From assembly GCA_022712815.1 (NCBI GenBank), contig JAFLJW010000463.1, positions 1 to 7,234 on the forward strand: a DNA stretch of 7,234 bases. The letters run 5' to 3'. Numbering within the stretch: position 1 is the first letter of the stretch; each line of letters opens with the position of its first letter. A model generated the notes under the pieces. The model did not search any database, was not told where the DNA came from, and worked only from the letters and a program-made list of their open reading frames with translations. Below, one piece after another: positions 1 to 6,695 of the stretch. The position numbers and the translations under genes were made by a program. This DNA comes from Pseudodesulfovibrio sp. Lineage in GTDB: Bacteria > Desulfobacterota > Desulfovibrionia > Desulfovibrionales > Desulfovibrionaceae.

Positions 1-681
1 ATAATAGTGCTTGACCGGCTTGAGTTCGTCATCAAGCTCATAGACCAGTGGCACCCCGGTAGGGATATTGAATTGGGTGATTTCTTCATCGCTCATCTCA
101 TCAAGGTATTTGACTAATCCTCTCAGAGAATTGCCGTGAGCCACGATCAGCACCCGCTTGCCGCTCTTGATCTGGGGAACAATGGTATCAAACCAATAGG
201 GCATGGTCCGGTCGATGGTCGTCTTGAGGCTTTCGCATTTTGGCAGATCTTCGGAAGACAAATCTGCATATCGGGGATCGTGCCCCGGATACCGGGCATC
301 ATCCAAGTCGAGTTCCGGCGGAGGGGTATCAAAACTGCGCCGCCAGATAAAGACCTGATCGTCACCATATTTTTTGGAAGTCTCGGCCTTGTTCAGTCCT
401 TGAAGTGCGCCGTAGTGCCGCTCATTAAGCCGCCATGTATTGAAAACAGGGAGCCACATCTGGTCCATCCCGTCCAGAACGAGCCACATAGTACGGATCG
501 CTCTTTTCAAAAAAGATGTATGGACAAGATCAAAGACAAACCCTTCTTCCTTGAGAAGACGGGCTCCCTCGACAGCTTCCCGAATTCCTTGCTCCGTCAG
601 GTCAACATCGGTCCAGCCGGTAAACCTGTTCTCCAGATTCCACGCGCTTTGTCCGTGTCGGATCAACACCAGTTTATGCAT
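1..681 (-). CDS. gpmA: 2,3-bisphosphoglycerate-dependent phosphoglycerate mutase (partial, C-terminus off the window)
   Basis: Interconverts 3-phosphoglycerate and 2-phosphoglycerate in glycolysis and gluconeogenesis in the cytoplasm, through a phosphohistidine intermediate primed by 2,3-bisphosphoglycerate. Translating the minus strand from ATG at 681 gives 227 codons with no stop before the window edge; the family is usually about 250 residues, so roughly the last 20 or so are missing. The histidine phosphatase signature LIRHGQSAWN (residues 6-15) contains the catalytic His9. Arg60, Glu87 (in NERHYG) and the second catalytic histidine His182 (in VAHGNSLRG) fall at positions matching the known enzyme. 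The family's characteristic FTGWTDVDLT and YGALQGLNK stretches are also present. The start is fixed by a strong GGAGGTG ribosome binding site three bases upstream. The gene lies 83 bases downstream of the zinc-knuckle TPR gene on the same strand and may be read through from it or from its own promoter. Confidence 0.97.
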   Translation of the reverse strand, partial: MHKLVLIRHGQSAWNLENRFTGWTDVDLTEQGIREAVEGARLLKEEGFVFDLVHTSFLKRAIRTMWLVLDGMDQMWLPVFNTWRLNERHYGALQGLNKAETSKKYGDDQVFIWRRSFDTPPPELDLDDARYPGHDPRYADLSSEDLPKCESLKTTIDRTMPYWFDTIVPQIKSGKRVLIVAHGNSLRGLVKYLDEMSDEEITQFNIPTGVPLVYELDDELKPVKHYY

Positions 682-683
682 AA

Positions 684-690
684 CACCTCC
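684..690 (-). promoter_or_regulatory. Strong ribosome binding site of gpmA
   Basis: The minus strand reads GGAGGTG followed by TT and then the ATG at 681, a near-perfect anti-16S match. The spacing is shorter than usual, but no other start fits the conserved N-terminus of phosphoglycerate mutase. It suggests strong translation, as expected for a glycolytic enzyme. Confidence 0.8.
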
Positions 691-756
691 ATTTCATGTC
701 GCAGTTCAAGACATGCAAGAGTACCCATAAAACTGGTTCAAGGGAAGATGGTATAG

Positions 757-762
757 ATTATA
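757..762 (-). promoter_or_regulatory. Possible -10 box for gpmA
   Basis: A perfect TATAAT occurs on the minus strand just after the stop codon of the upstream gene and about 75 bases before the gpmA start. No convincing -35 hexamer is seen 16 to 18 bases upstream, so this may be chance in an AT-rich gap. If real, it would give gpmA its own transcript with a leader of about 65 to 70 bases. Confidence 0.25.
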
Positions 763-764
763 AA

Positions 765-3422
765 TCAATAACGTTTTGGGGCAGACTCGCGCATTTCATC
801 ATCAAGTTGTTGAAACAACTCACGTTTTCTTTTTTCAAAGGTCAGTGCACTCTTAACAGCGGCAAAGATCAGGCAGGAAATGCTGAGAATTATCACAAGA
901 CCTTTGGAAATTTCCCAACGCTGGCTCTCATCATTAATCAGATCAAGGATGTAATTCCCGCGAACATCCTGTGTAAAATAGATCAGAGCCGGTACGCCAA
1001 CAAGAAGCAATCCCAATCCGACCAACTCAAACCAGATAAAATTACGGCCAAGCATAAGAATGAAAAGCGTGCTGTCCCGAATTATCCGCAAGGTAACGAG
1101 ACGTCCCTGCAAGGTGCTGATATGTTCTTCAATTTCTTCAAGAAACAACAAGGCTTTTCTAAAATTATCCGCATCCTTGATCTGCTGGGTCTTGATCCAG
1201 TTTATCTTGTCTACACAAAAGTTGAAATCCTTATTGAATTCAAGCAGCAGTTTGGGGAATGGAAACCATGCGGCTTCTCTTTGAATCTCACGGACACGAT
1301 CCGCAAGATATTCCAGATTGCCGTTGATGCGCTTAACTTCCAGCCCCACTTCGATATCAAGTGCTGATCCGAACTTTTCCGTACCTTTGTCTAACAGCCG
1401 GTAAGCCACATAATTGTTGACCGCACCAAGTTTTTTTAGTCGCTCCAACTCCTCATTGGCTGCCTCAAAATAATTATGATCTTCGCTAAATCGCTTGGAA
1501 ATGTCATCAGCATATTCTTTGACTTTGCCTCGCGCGACTTCGACAATTCCCTCAGCTTCGGCCCACCGCTCCCAAAGGGAACTCATAAGCTGCACACGGC
1601 CACGATCGAGTTCAGGGTCGATGAGAATCCTGTTGAAAACATGAGGATCGCGCCCGACAAGATCAAAAAAGAGGTCCATGGCCTGTCCGATAAAGCCCAT
1701 TTTCACCATGCACACACCTTGACGATAGACCGGATCGATCCAGGTCGAAGAGAATGAATTGGCTTTTTTGTATGTGTTGATGGCCTCCTTCAGATTACCC
1801 TCAACCTCCATGAGACGCGCCTGCAAATAGGAAAAATATCCCTGTTGCAAAGGAGTGTAGCTCATCCGTTCAGCTTCCTGCCAATGGAAGAGAGCCTGAT
1901 TGCGATCCCCTGTCTCCAAATACCAGAAGCCCAATATGGCATGGGGTTGATAACTTCGCGGATACTTGAGTTGAGCCTCTTTAATAAGCCTCTCGGCTTC
2001 CTCCATATCTCCGCCTTCGATCTTTTCCAGAGCCTCCCAAATGTACTCGCCTTCCTTGGGAGTCAACTGTTTGAAACCGTCAGCCCAATCTTTACCCCGG
2101 CTACGCCAGACGAGCTTCAGTGTTCGCAATTGCGCCGAGCCATTGAGTTCAAATACGGCCCTGACCAAAAGGCTTTGGAGATTGTCCTTGGAATTCATCA
2201 CGGACAAAATGGAGTCGTAAAAATTCTCTTGACTGATAATTTTACCAATCTCAGCAAATCCCTTGGAAAAATCTTCTACGTCTGTCTTGGCCAGCCGATT
2301 CCAGATCTGAGGTTGCAACGAGGGGAGTTCTTTTGAAGGACAATCCTTGGGCTGATGACTTTTCTGACCACAATAAAAGCACTCATCTCCTTCTATCGTG
2401 ACCAATGCATCGGGCAATAAAACTTGCATGGAGCCATGCACAACACCACTTCCACCTTCCATAAGAGCGACGGTACACCAAGAATCAAGGGAAACCTGAT
2501 CGGTCCCATATCTGGCCTCATCCATCCTAAACCACTCGGAAAGAAGGAACCCATCCATGAACCGAACGTAAGGAAAATCTGGTGCCAGACGATTCCAGTC
2601 CAAGCCGACCTTATTGGGCAAATCACCTGTGAACTGCATGGTTCCCTGTGCAACCGCGGCCATGACGATAGGCCAATAATTTTTTTCCGGATCTTCTTTA
2701 AGGGCCTTGATCAGGGTCAAGATATCACTGCAAAATGAGCGGAGCAGACGAAAATTGTCCAAGGGGAAGAAGATAGCCCCCTCTTTGATGTCGGAAATAT
2801 ATTTGAGACCGAGTTTTTGCAGCAACTCGATAATTTCAGAGGAAAAATCACGCCAGCCGACGATGCTATCCTTGTCCGACATCTTTCCAAGCGGCTTGAT
2901 AATAAAATACCACTTCAGAAAAGATTCATAATCAAGGCCCTGATCAACATCAAGCTGGAGCCACTCTACAGCGGCCAAACCTTCGACGCTACCAAGAGGC
3001 AACGTAGACAACCCAACTACATTCTTGACTTCCTCTTTGAGCTTCGGATGAATGACCACTTCAAAATCATCACTGACCCTGGCGGTCTGCCGATCAAGTT
3101 CAACAGACAGAGATACTGTAGACTCCAGACTGTATCCCACAAGAAATGTGAGTGGCATAATCTGACAAAAAACGGCCATGGAATTGACTCTGGACCAAAC
3201 TTGAAGCCGGGCCACTGCGCGAAAAATATCAGCCGTATTACAAAACCACAGAGCCTGCTCACTCTCCCTGGCAACACACAAAGCACCATAATCGCGAAGG
3301 GTGTTGTCCACAGCATTATGAAGATGGCCTTTCCAGACCACCCAAACACCAAACCCGGAAGCAACCAGCCTGGATTGATTGATTTCGGGAAGACCTTCTA
3401 TGAGCTTGCTAAGAGTCGGCAC
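765..3422 (-). CDS. Large TPR protein with CCHC zinc knuckle and C-terminal membrane hairpin, function unknown
   Basis: 885 residues from a GTG start; I do not recognise an established function. Residues 1-340 form a mixed alpha/beta region without a motif I can name. A zinc knuckle follows: Cys348, Cys351, His356 and Cys361 with C-X2-C-X4-H-X4-C spacing, and the core CFYCGQKSH looks like a retroviral nucleocapsid or CNBP knuckle. About four TPR units occupy residues 455-595 (roughly 455-488, 491-524, 525-560, 561-595), with the alternating small and aromatic residues typical of TPRs. Residues 610-780 are charged, helical and possibly coiled coil. Two hydrophobic segments at about 795-816 and 841-861 are joined by an acidic loop of some 24 residues, and the tail after residue 861 is basic (EKRKRE). 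There is no signal peptide, so the bulk should be cytoplasmic, held at the inner membrane by the C-terminal hairpin. GTG at 3420-3422 is the first usable start after an in-frame TGA at 3432-3434. It lies 77 bases after a glycosyltransferase gene and 83 before gpmA, all on the same strand. A role as a membrane-tethered scaffold that binds nucleic acid or protein is inference only. Confidence 0.85.
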   Translation of the reverse strand: MPTLSKLIEGLPEINQSRLVASGFGVWVVWKGHLHNAVDNTLRDYGALCVARESEQALWFCNTADIFRAVARLQVWSRVNSMAVFCQIMPLTFLVGYSLESTVSLSVELDRQTARVSDDFEVVIHPKLKEEVKNVVGLSTLPLGSVEGLAAVEWLQLDVDQGLDYESFLKWYFIIKPLGKMSDKDSIVGWRDFSSEIIELLQKLGLKYISDIKEGAIFFPLDNFRLLRSFCSDILTLIKALKEDPEKNYWPIVMAAVAQGTMQFTGDLPNKVGLDWNRLAPDFPYVRFMDGFLLSEWFRMDEARYGTDQVSLDSWCTVALMEGGSGVVHGSMQVLLPDALVTIEGDECFYCGQKSHQPKDCPSKELPSLQPQIWNRLAKTDVEDFSKGFAEIGKIISQENFYDSILSVMNSKDNLQSLLVRAVFELNGSAQLRTLKLVWRSRGKDWADGFKQLTPKEGEYIWEALEKIEGGDMEEAERLIKEAQLKYPRSYQPHAILGFWYLETGDRNQALFHWQEAERMSYTPLQQGYFSYLQARLMEVEGNLKEAINTYKKANSFSSTWIDPVYRQGVCMVKMGFIGQAMDLFFDLVGRDPHVFNRILIDPELDRGRVQLMSSLWERWAEAEGIVEVARGKVKEYADDISKRFSEDHNYFEAANEELERLKKLGAVNNYVAYRLLDKGTEKFGSALDIEVGLEVKRINGNLEYLADRVREIQREAAWFPFPKLLLEFNKDFNFCVDKINWIKTQQIKDADNFRKALLFLEEIEEHISTLQGRLVTLRIIRDSTLFILMLGRNFIWFELVGLGLLLVGVPALIYFTQDVRGNYILDLINDESQRWEISKGLVIILSISCLIFAAVKSALTFEKRKRELFQQLDDEMRESAPKRY

Positions 3423-3428
3423 GCGTTT

Positions 3429-3433
3429 ACCTC
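3429..3433 (-). promoter_or_regulatory. Ribosome binding site supporting a GTG start
   Basis: The minus strand reads GAGGT, then six bases, then GTG at 3422. There is no in-frame ATG between this start and the upstream in-frame stop, so this site decides the start of the 885-residue gene. Confidence 0.65.
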
Positions 3434-3499
3434 AAGTCCCAGAGACTCTCTCATGACAAGAAAATCACCTGACCTTATTTAAAAACAACCCTGTCAAAG

Positions 3500-4360
3500 T
3501 TAACACAAAACATTCAAGGGAATTATTTTCCCGTCCCGGACCTTGCAAAACAGATTCCAAACCCGATTTGCCTCATCCTTTTTTCCTCTCTTTTCGCACC
3601 CTTGCTTATAAATTCCAACCTTTTTCGCAAGTACGGCCATGGCAGATTCCTGCTGAGATACGTCAAGTTTTCCACATTGCAGGATTTTTACAAGTGCACG
3701 AATACGGTGGAGATCGGCACACGGAACACAATTGGACAACTGGTCATCTCTGCCGCCATGTTTGATGGTGAGCTTCTCCGGCACCAAACCAACCGGGTAT
3801 TTCAAACAGGCCCGAAGCCACATATCATAGTCTTCGCACGACGGCATTTCCACATCGAATGGTCCGATATATTCCCATGCCTTGCGTGTAAAAATGGTGC
3901 ATGAAGGACTGATCAGACACATCTCAAGTGAGGCCTCGAAAAACCACCCTTCCGGCTTGCCGTACTTTGATTTCTGGTTAACACGCTTCCCGTTCCTGAT
4001 CCATATTTCATCAGTCTGACAAACCTCGAAACCCTTCTCAATCATATAAGAAAGCTGCTTTTCAAGCTTTTTTGGCAACCACTCGTCGTCAGAATCCAAA
4101 AGTGCTATCATATTCCCTTTGCACCGGCTGATCCCGGTATTCCGCGCAGCAGAAACACCCCGGTTTTCTTGATAAACATATACGATTCTCGGATCGTCGT
4201 ATGTCTTCAATACGTTCACGGTGTCATCAGTGGAACCGTCATCAATAATAATGCATTCCCACTTTTGATAAGTCTGCCTGAGAAGTGAATCCAGAGCCGC
4301 CGAGATTAACCCGGCGCGATTATATGTGGGAAGTATGATTGAAACAAGCGAATCGTCCAT
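3500..4360 (-). CDS. Family 2 glycosyltransferase (GT-A fold)
   Basis: Transfers a sugar from a nucleotide-sugar donor to an acceptor, probably in building LPS, O-antigen or another surface glycan at the cytoplasmic face of the inner membrane; the sugar cannot be read from the sequence. The 286-residue product begins with the classic GT2 N-terminus, SIILPTYNR (residues 7-15), followed by IIIDDGSTDDT (37-47), AARNTGI (71-77) and the metal-binding DSDDEW (89-94). An acidic catalytic-region motif CEDYDMWLR is at 175-183, followed by KHGGRDDQLS (200-209), which I recall from many deltaproteobacterial GT2 proteins. There are no membrane segments, so it is a soluble enzyme rather than a polymerising synthase. 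ATG at 4360 places the fold right at the N-terminus; a weak AAGGG lies about ten bases upstream. The reading frame stays open upstream to 4558, but that part overlaps the divergent gene and has no homology-like character. It diverges from the GT4 gene across 72 bases. Confidence 0.93.
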   Translation of the reverse strand: MDDSLVSIILPTYNRAGLISAALDSLLRQTYQKWECIIIDDGSTDDTVNVLKTYDDPRIVYVYQENRGVSAARNTGISRCKGNMIALLDSDDEWLPKKLEKQLSYMIEKGFEVCQTDEIWIRNGKRVNQKSKYGKPEGWFFEASLEMCLISPSCTIFTRKAWEYIGPFDVEMPSCEDYDMWLRACLKYPVGLVPEKLTIKHGGRDDQLSNCVPCADLHRIRALVKILQCGKLDVSQQESAMAVLAKKVGIYKQGCEKRGKKDEANRVWNLFCKVRDGKIIPLNVLC

Positions 4361-4386
4361 GAATATAAGCCCTTGCCTTCGCCTCT

Positions 4387-4415
4387 TTGAACTGTCATGC
4401 TCTTTATTCGACAAT
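4387..4415 (+). promoter_or_regulatory. Candidate promoter for the plus-strand glycosyltransferase
   Basis: In the 72-base divergent spacer, TTGAAC (4387-4392) and GACAAT (4410-4415) are separated by 17 bases, matching the sigma-70 consensus at 5 and 4 of 6 positions. It would leave a very short leader of about ten bases with a weak AGGCG before ATG at 4433. The match is modest, so this is only a candidate. I see no comparably good pair on the minus strand. Confidence 0.3.
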
Positions 4416-4432
4416 TCATACAGGCGATATAT

Positions 4433-5545
4433 ATGAAAATATTTCAAGTAATCAATGTTCGGTGGTTCAACGCAACCGCCTGGTATGCCATCACCCTCAG
4501 CCGCCTTCTGGTCAATGCGGGGCATGATGTAACCGTCTTGACCCAGGCGGGAACCCAATCAGAAAAAAAAGCTCAGGAACTGGGTCTCAAGACAATCTCT
4601 GTCGATCTGAATTCCATCAATCCCATCCGCTTTGCGACTGCAACGAAACATATCATACAACTGCTCAGGACGCACCGTCCAGACATCGTCAATTGTCACC
4701 GGGGCGAAGGCTTTTTCCTATGGGGATTGCTCAAACTTCTCGGCTTCGGTTTCAGGCTTGTCCGCACCCGTGGAGACCAACGTCCTCCAAAGAGCGATGC
4801 CTTCAACCGCTGGCTCCATTCCGGTGTGGCCGATGCCGTTGTGGTCACCAATCGTCATATGGCAAACTACTTCCTTGAGAAAATGCGCACACCCGGACGC
4901 GGCCTCTGGCTCATCCACGGCGGTGTGGATACCGAAAAATTCAGATTCGATCAAGCCGGACGTGATCGAGTTCGCAAGGAATTTGATTTCAAGCCAGATG
5001 ATATCGTTATCGGGTTGCTTGGCCGCTTTGACCGGGTCAAGGGACACAAGGAGACCATTGAAGCTGTTGCCCGGCTGCGGAAACACGATGAATCAGCCAA
5101 TATTCGACTCTTCCTCATCGGTTTCGATACGGCCATGACAAGTACCCAGATAGAATCCTGGATTGACGAATACGGCATCAGGGACAGCACACGCATCAGC
5201 GGAAAACGCGAAGATATAGGGGCATGCATCTCAGCCCTTGATGTCGGAGTTGTCGCCTCGCTATGGTCAGAAGCCATTGCCCGGTCCGCCCTTGAAATAA
5301 TGGCTGCCGAACGCCCTCTGGTATCCACCGACGTAGGAGTCATGCCGGACCTTGTCAGCCCTTCCATGCTCGTACAACCCGGAGATTCGGAAGCATTGGC
5401 TTATGCCATAGGATTGGTCGCTCAGGAATCATTATTCAGGGAAGAAGTGCTCACCGCCCAAAAAAGGACCATGTCCCAACTGACTCTGGACGAATTCCTC
5501 AAGCGGAGCCTGAATCTCTATCACACTCTGCTGAACGATAATTAA
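4433..5545 (+). CDS. GT4-type (group 1, GT-B fold) glycosyltransferase
   Basis: A retaining glycosyltransferase that would add a sugar from an activated donor to a growing surface glycan or LPS chain in the cytoplasm; donor and acceptor are unknown. The 370-residue product has the two-domain GT-B layout. The N-terminal acceptor domain opens with MKIFQVINVRWFNATAWYA and has the LSRLLVNAGHDVTVLTQ strand-helix pattern of residues 22-38. The linker motif HGGVDTEKF is at 162-170. The donor domain has GLLGRFDRVKGHKE (194-207, with Arg199 and Lys204 as likely phosphate contacts) and an E-X7-E pair at Glu280 and Glu288, followed by AAERPLVSTDVGVMPDLV (291-308). There are no membrane segments. The open frame extends 12 codons further to ATG 4397, but ATG 4433 is chosen because the family begins directly at the first beta strand (KIFQVINV). 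It is divergent from the GT2 gene and convergent with the lytic transglycosylase, its stop lying 5 bases from that gene's stop. Confidence 0.93.
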   Translation: MKIFQVINVRWFNATAWYAITLSRLLVNAGHDVTVLTQAGTQSEKKAQELGLKTISVDLNSINPIRFATATKHIIQLLRTHRPDIVNCHRGEGFFLWGLLKLLGFGFRLVRTRGDQRPPKSDAFNRWLHSGVADAVVVTNRHMANYFLEKMRTPGRGLWLIHGGVDTEKFRFDQAGRDRVRKEFDFKPDDIVIGLLGRFDRVKGHKETIEAVARLRKHDESANIRLFLIGFDTAMTSTQIESWIDEYGIRDSTRISGKREDIGACISALDVGVVASLWSEAIARSALEIMAAERPLVSTDVGVMPDLVSPSMLVQPGDSEALAYAIGLVAQESLFREEVLTAQKRTMSQLTLDEFLKRSLNLYHTLLNDN

Positions 5546-5556
5546 AGCTGTTAATT
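5540..5556. repeat. Inverted repeat holding both convergent stop codons
   Basis: AATTAA, a five-base loop AGCTG, then TTAATT form a perfect inverted repeat. The TAA of the plus-strand glycosyltransferase (5543-5545) and the TAA of the minus-strand transglycosylase (5551-5553) lie symmetrically in its two arms. The stem has no G or C, so it should be too weak to act as an intrinsic terminator. Confidence 0.5.
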
Positions 5557-6465
5557 CCCGAAGAATTCTTTGGTCTTTCTGATCTTGTCCGCCACGGCCA
5601 GAATGGTCATGGCATAGCTTTCCGAGTGGTTGTAGCGGTAGATGACTTTCAACTGTCCCGCGCGGTCCAGCCCTTCTTTCCAACCATGCTTTTTCACGAA
5701 ATAGGCCATACTGTGCAATGCATCCGTGGTGTCAAAAAGATCGACTCGGCCATCGCCGGTACCGTCCCTGCCGTAGTGCAATGCACTTGAAGGGATGAAC
5801 TGACACTGCCCTATGGCACCATAGATCGAGCTTGGAATATTCAACGGATCTTGTCCGTTCTTCTGAGCATAGGTAATAAGAGCCTTGAGCTCATCATATC
5901 CCCAGTTTCCTTTCTGCTCGGTCCGCCTGATCAACCATTTCATTGTCTCGTCGGAAAGATCCTTGCGTTTGATATAGGGTCGGATCAACTCGAAATCACG
6001 CCCCAGTGCCATGCTTGCCAGTATGGTCAGTCCGTTATGTCTACCCACCTGAGTTCCAAGCTTGGTTTCCACGAGCATGACAGCGGTCAGTATCTCACCG
6101 GGCACCGCATACTTTTTTTCTATGGTGACAAAATCAGCCTTGTGATCACGAAAGAACGCATATGCACCGGCAATCAGGATCGGATTGAGATACCGCTTCA
6201 TGACCTCCGGTTTCTGTCTGGGACCCGGCTGCCTGGACGCGAGCTTGGTATCAAGCAACACGTTCATTTTCCGGGCCAGGACCTCAGGAGAAAATTTCAG
6301 GCTCTTGCGGGAAAAAAGTGCGGAGATATACGTCCTATCATAGCCATCAGCGACCAACCTGTCCACAAGGGGATTCCACACGTCCCCTGCCGCCACGCTG
6401 CATGGCAAGAAAAGGACACAAAAGAAAACGGCGGCCAACGAATAGACGATGACCGCGCGTTTCAT
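5551..6465 (-). CDS. MltB-like lytic murein transglycosylase (GH103 type)
   Basis: Cleaves the MurNAc-GlcNAc bond of peptidoglycan without water, leaving 1,6-anhydro-MurNAc ends, in the periplasm. The 304-residue product starts with a clear signal peptide: KR at 2-3, a hydrophobic core at 4-20 and a likely signal peptidase I site after Ala25 or Ala26. Cys22 is preceded by LP, not a lipobox, so unlike E. coli MltB this is probably soluble rather than a lipoprotein. The catalytic glutamate is Glu133 in VMLVETKLG, aligned with the VETRWG motif of MltB. GAIGQCQFIPSS (216-227), GDGRVDLFDTTDAL (237-250) and FVKKHGW (256-262) are further family motifs, and the C-terminal YNHSESYAMTILAVADKI matches the family end. 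No peptidoglycan-binding domain follows. ATG 6465 is chosen because the signal peptide begins there; the open frame runs to 6576 but overlaps the preceding gene. The ribosome binding site is poor, so coupling to the gene 19 bases upstream is likely. Confidence 0.93.
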   Translation of the reverse strand: MKRAVIVYSLAAVFFCVLFLPCSVAAGDVWNPLVDRLVADGYDRTYISALFSRKSLKFSPEVLARKMNVLLDTKLASRQPGPRQKPEVMKRYLNPILIAGAYAFFRDHKADFVTIEKKYAVPGEILTAVMLVETKLGTQVGRHNGLTILASMALGRDFELIRPYIKRKDLSDETMKWLIRRTEQKGNWGYDELKALITYAQKNGQDPLNIPSSIYGAIGQCQFIPSSALHYGRDGTGDGRVDLFDTTDALHSMAYFVKKHGWKEGLDRAGQLKVIYRYNHSESYAMTILAVADKIRKTKEFFGN

Positions 6466-6484
6466 GCGCTTGATGGTTCTGAAA

Positions 6485-6691
6485 TCAAATCCTGTCCATG
6501 GGAACAAAGCCCATTTCCTCCTCGAAGTCATCGTCCATGCCGGACGTGTACTCCTTGAGATCATACGTCTTCCCACAGGAGGGACATTTAAGTGTCACTT
6601 CCAGACAACCCCGATAGGCAGTCAGGTCAAATCCGCACTTTTCGCATGTCATGCCCTGAGCCTGCCAGGAGCGCTTGCGATTTGTAAACAT
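6485..6691 (-). CDS. Small dual-CXXC (zinc-ribbon-like) protein
   Basis: A 68-residue protein with two CXXC pairs, Cys16-Cys19 (TCEKCG) and Cys36-Cys39 (KCPSCG), about 16 residues apart, plus one extra Cys29. The knuckle spacing and the CG turns suggest a single zinc ribbon, and the C-terminal part is strongly acidic (DDDFEEE, 53-59). No signal peptide or membrane segment is visible, so it should be cytoplasmic. I recall a family called dual CXXC motif small (seleno)protein from sulfate reducers that looks like this; here every site is cysteine and the only TGA is the final stop. ATG 6691 lies 4 bases after the stop of the TolC-family gene, which favours translational coupling; an internal ATG at 6652 (giving 55 residues starting MTCEKCG) is a real alternative. 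Both have weak ribosome binding sites. Metal binding, redox activity or a protein partner are all possible; function is unknown. Confidence 0.8.
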   Translation of the reverse strand: MFTNRKRSWQAQGMTCEKCGFDLTAYRGCLEVTLKCPSCGKTYDLKEYTSGMDDDFEEEMGFVPMDRI

Positions 6692-6695
6692 AAAT

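Noticed and set aside
136..756. Plus-strand open frame opposite gpmA (206 codons)
   Set aside because: It is the antisense of a clearly conserved phosphoglycerate mutase; its translation resembles no protein and it has no good ribosome binding site.
696..1367. Plus-strand open frames opposite the TPR gene, including 696-1367, 1845-2336 and 2817-3482
   Set aside because: All lie fully or largely inside the 885-residue minus-strand gene, which has recognisable TPR, zinc-knuckle and membrane features; these are shadows.
3439..3460. Hairpin-like AGAGAGTCTCT element before the TPR gene as a terminator or riboswitch
   Set aside because: The stem is only 4 base pairs plus a mismatched extension, with no U tract; too weak to call.
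3492..3497. Perfect TTGACA on the minus strand right after the glycosyltransferase stop
   Set aside because: No acceptable -10 hexamer lies 16 to 18 bases downstream (sequences such as GGTCAG), so I do not call a promoter for the TPR gene here.
4361..4558. 66-codon N-terminal extension of the family 2 glycosyltransferase
   Set aside because: It overlaps the divergent GT4 gene, precedes the canonical N-terminal beta strand and lacks a family-like character; ATG 4360 fits the family.
6485..6487. TGA of the dual-CXXC gene as a selenocysteine codon
   Set aside because: Reading through it enters the signal-peptide region of the next gene in the wrong frame without further CXXC motifs, so it is a normal stop.
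5851..6558. Plus-strand open frame of 235 codons opposite the lytic transglycosylase
   Set aside because: Antisense to a gene with catalytic and family motifs throughout; no independent protein features.
6466..6576. 37-codon extension of the lytic transglycosylase
   Set aside because: It would put a charged stretch before a clear signal peptide and overlap the dual-CXXC gene.
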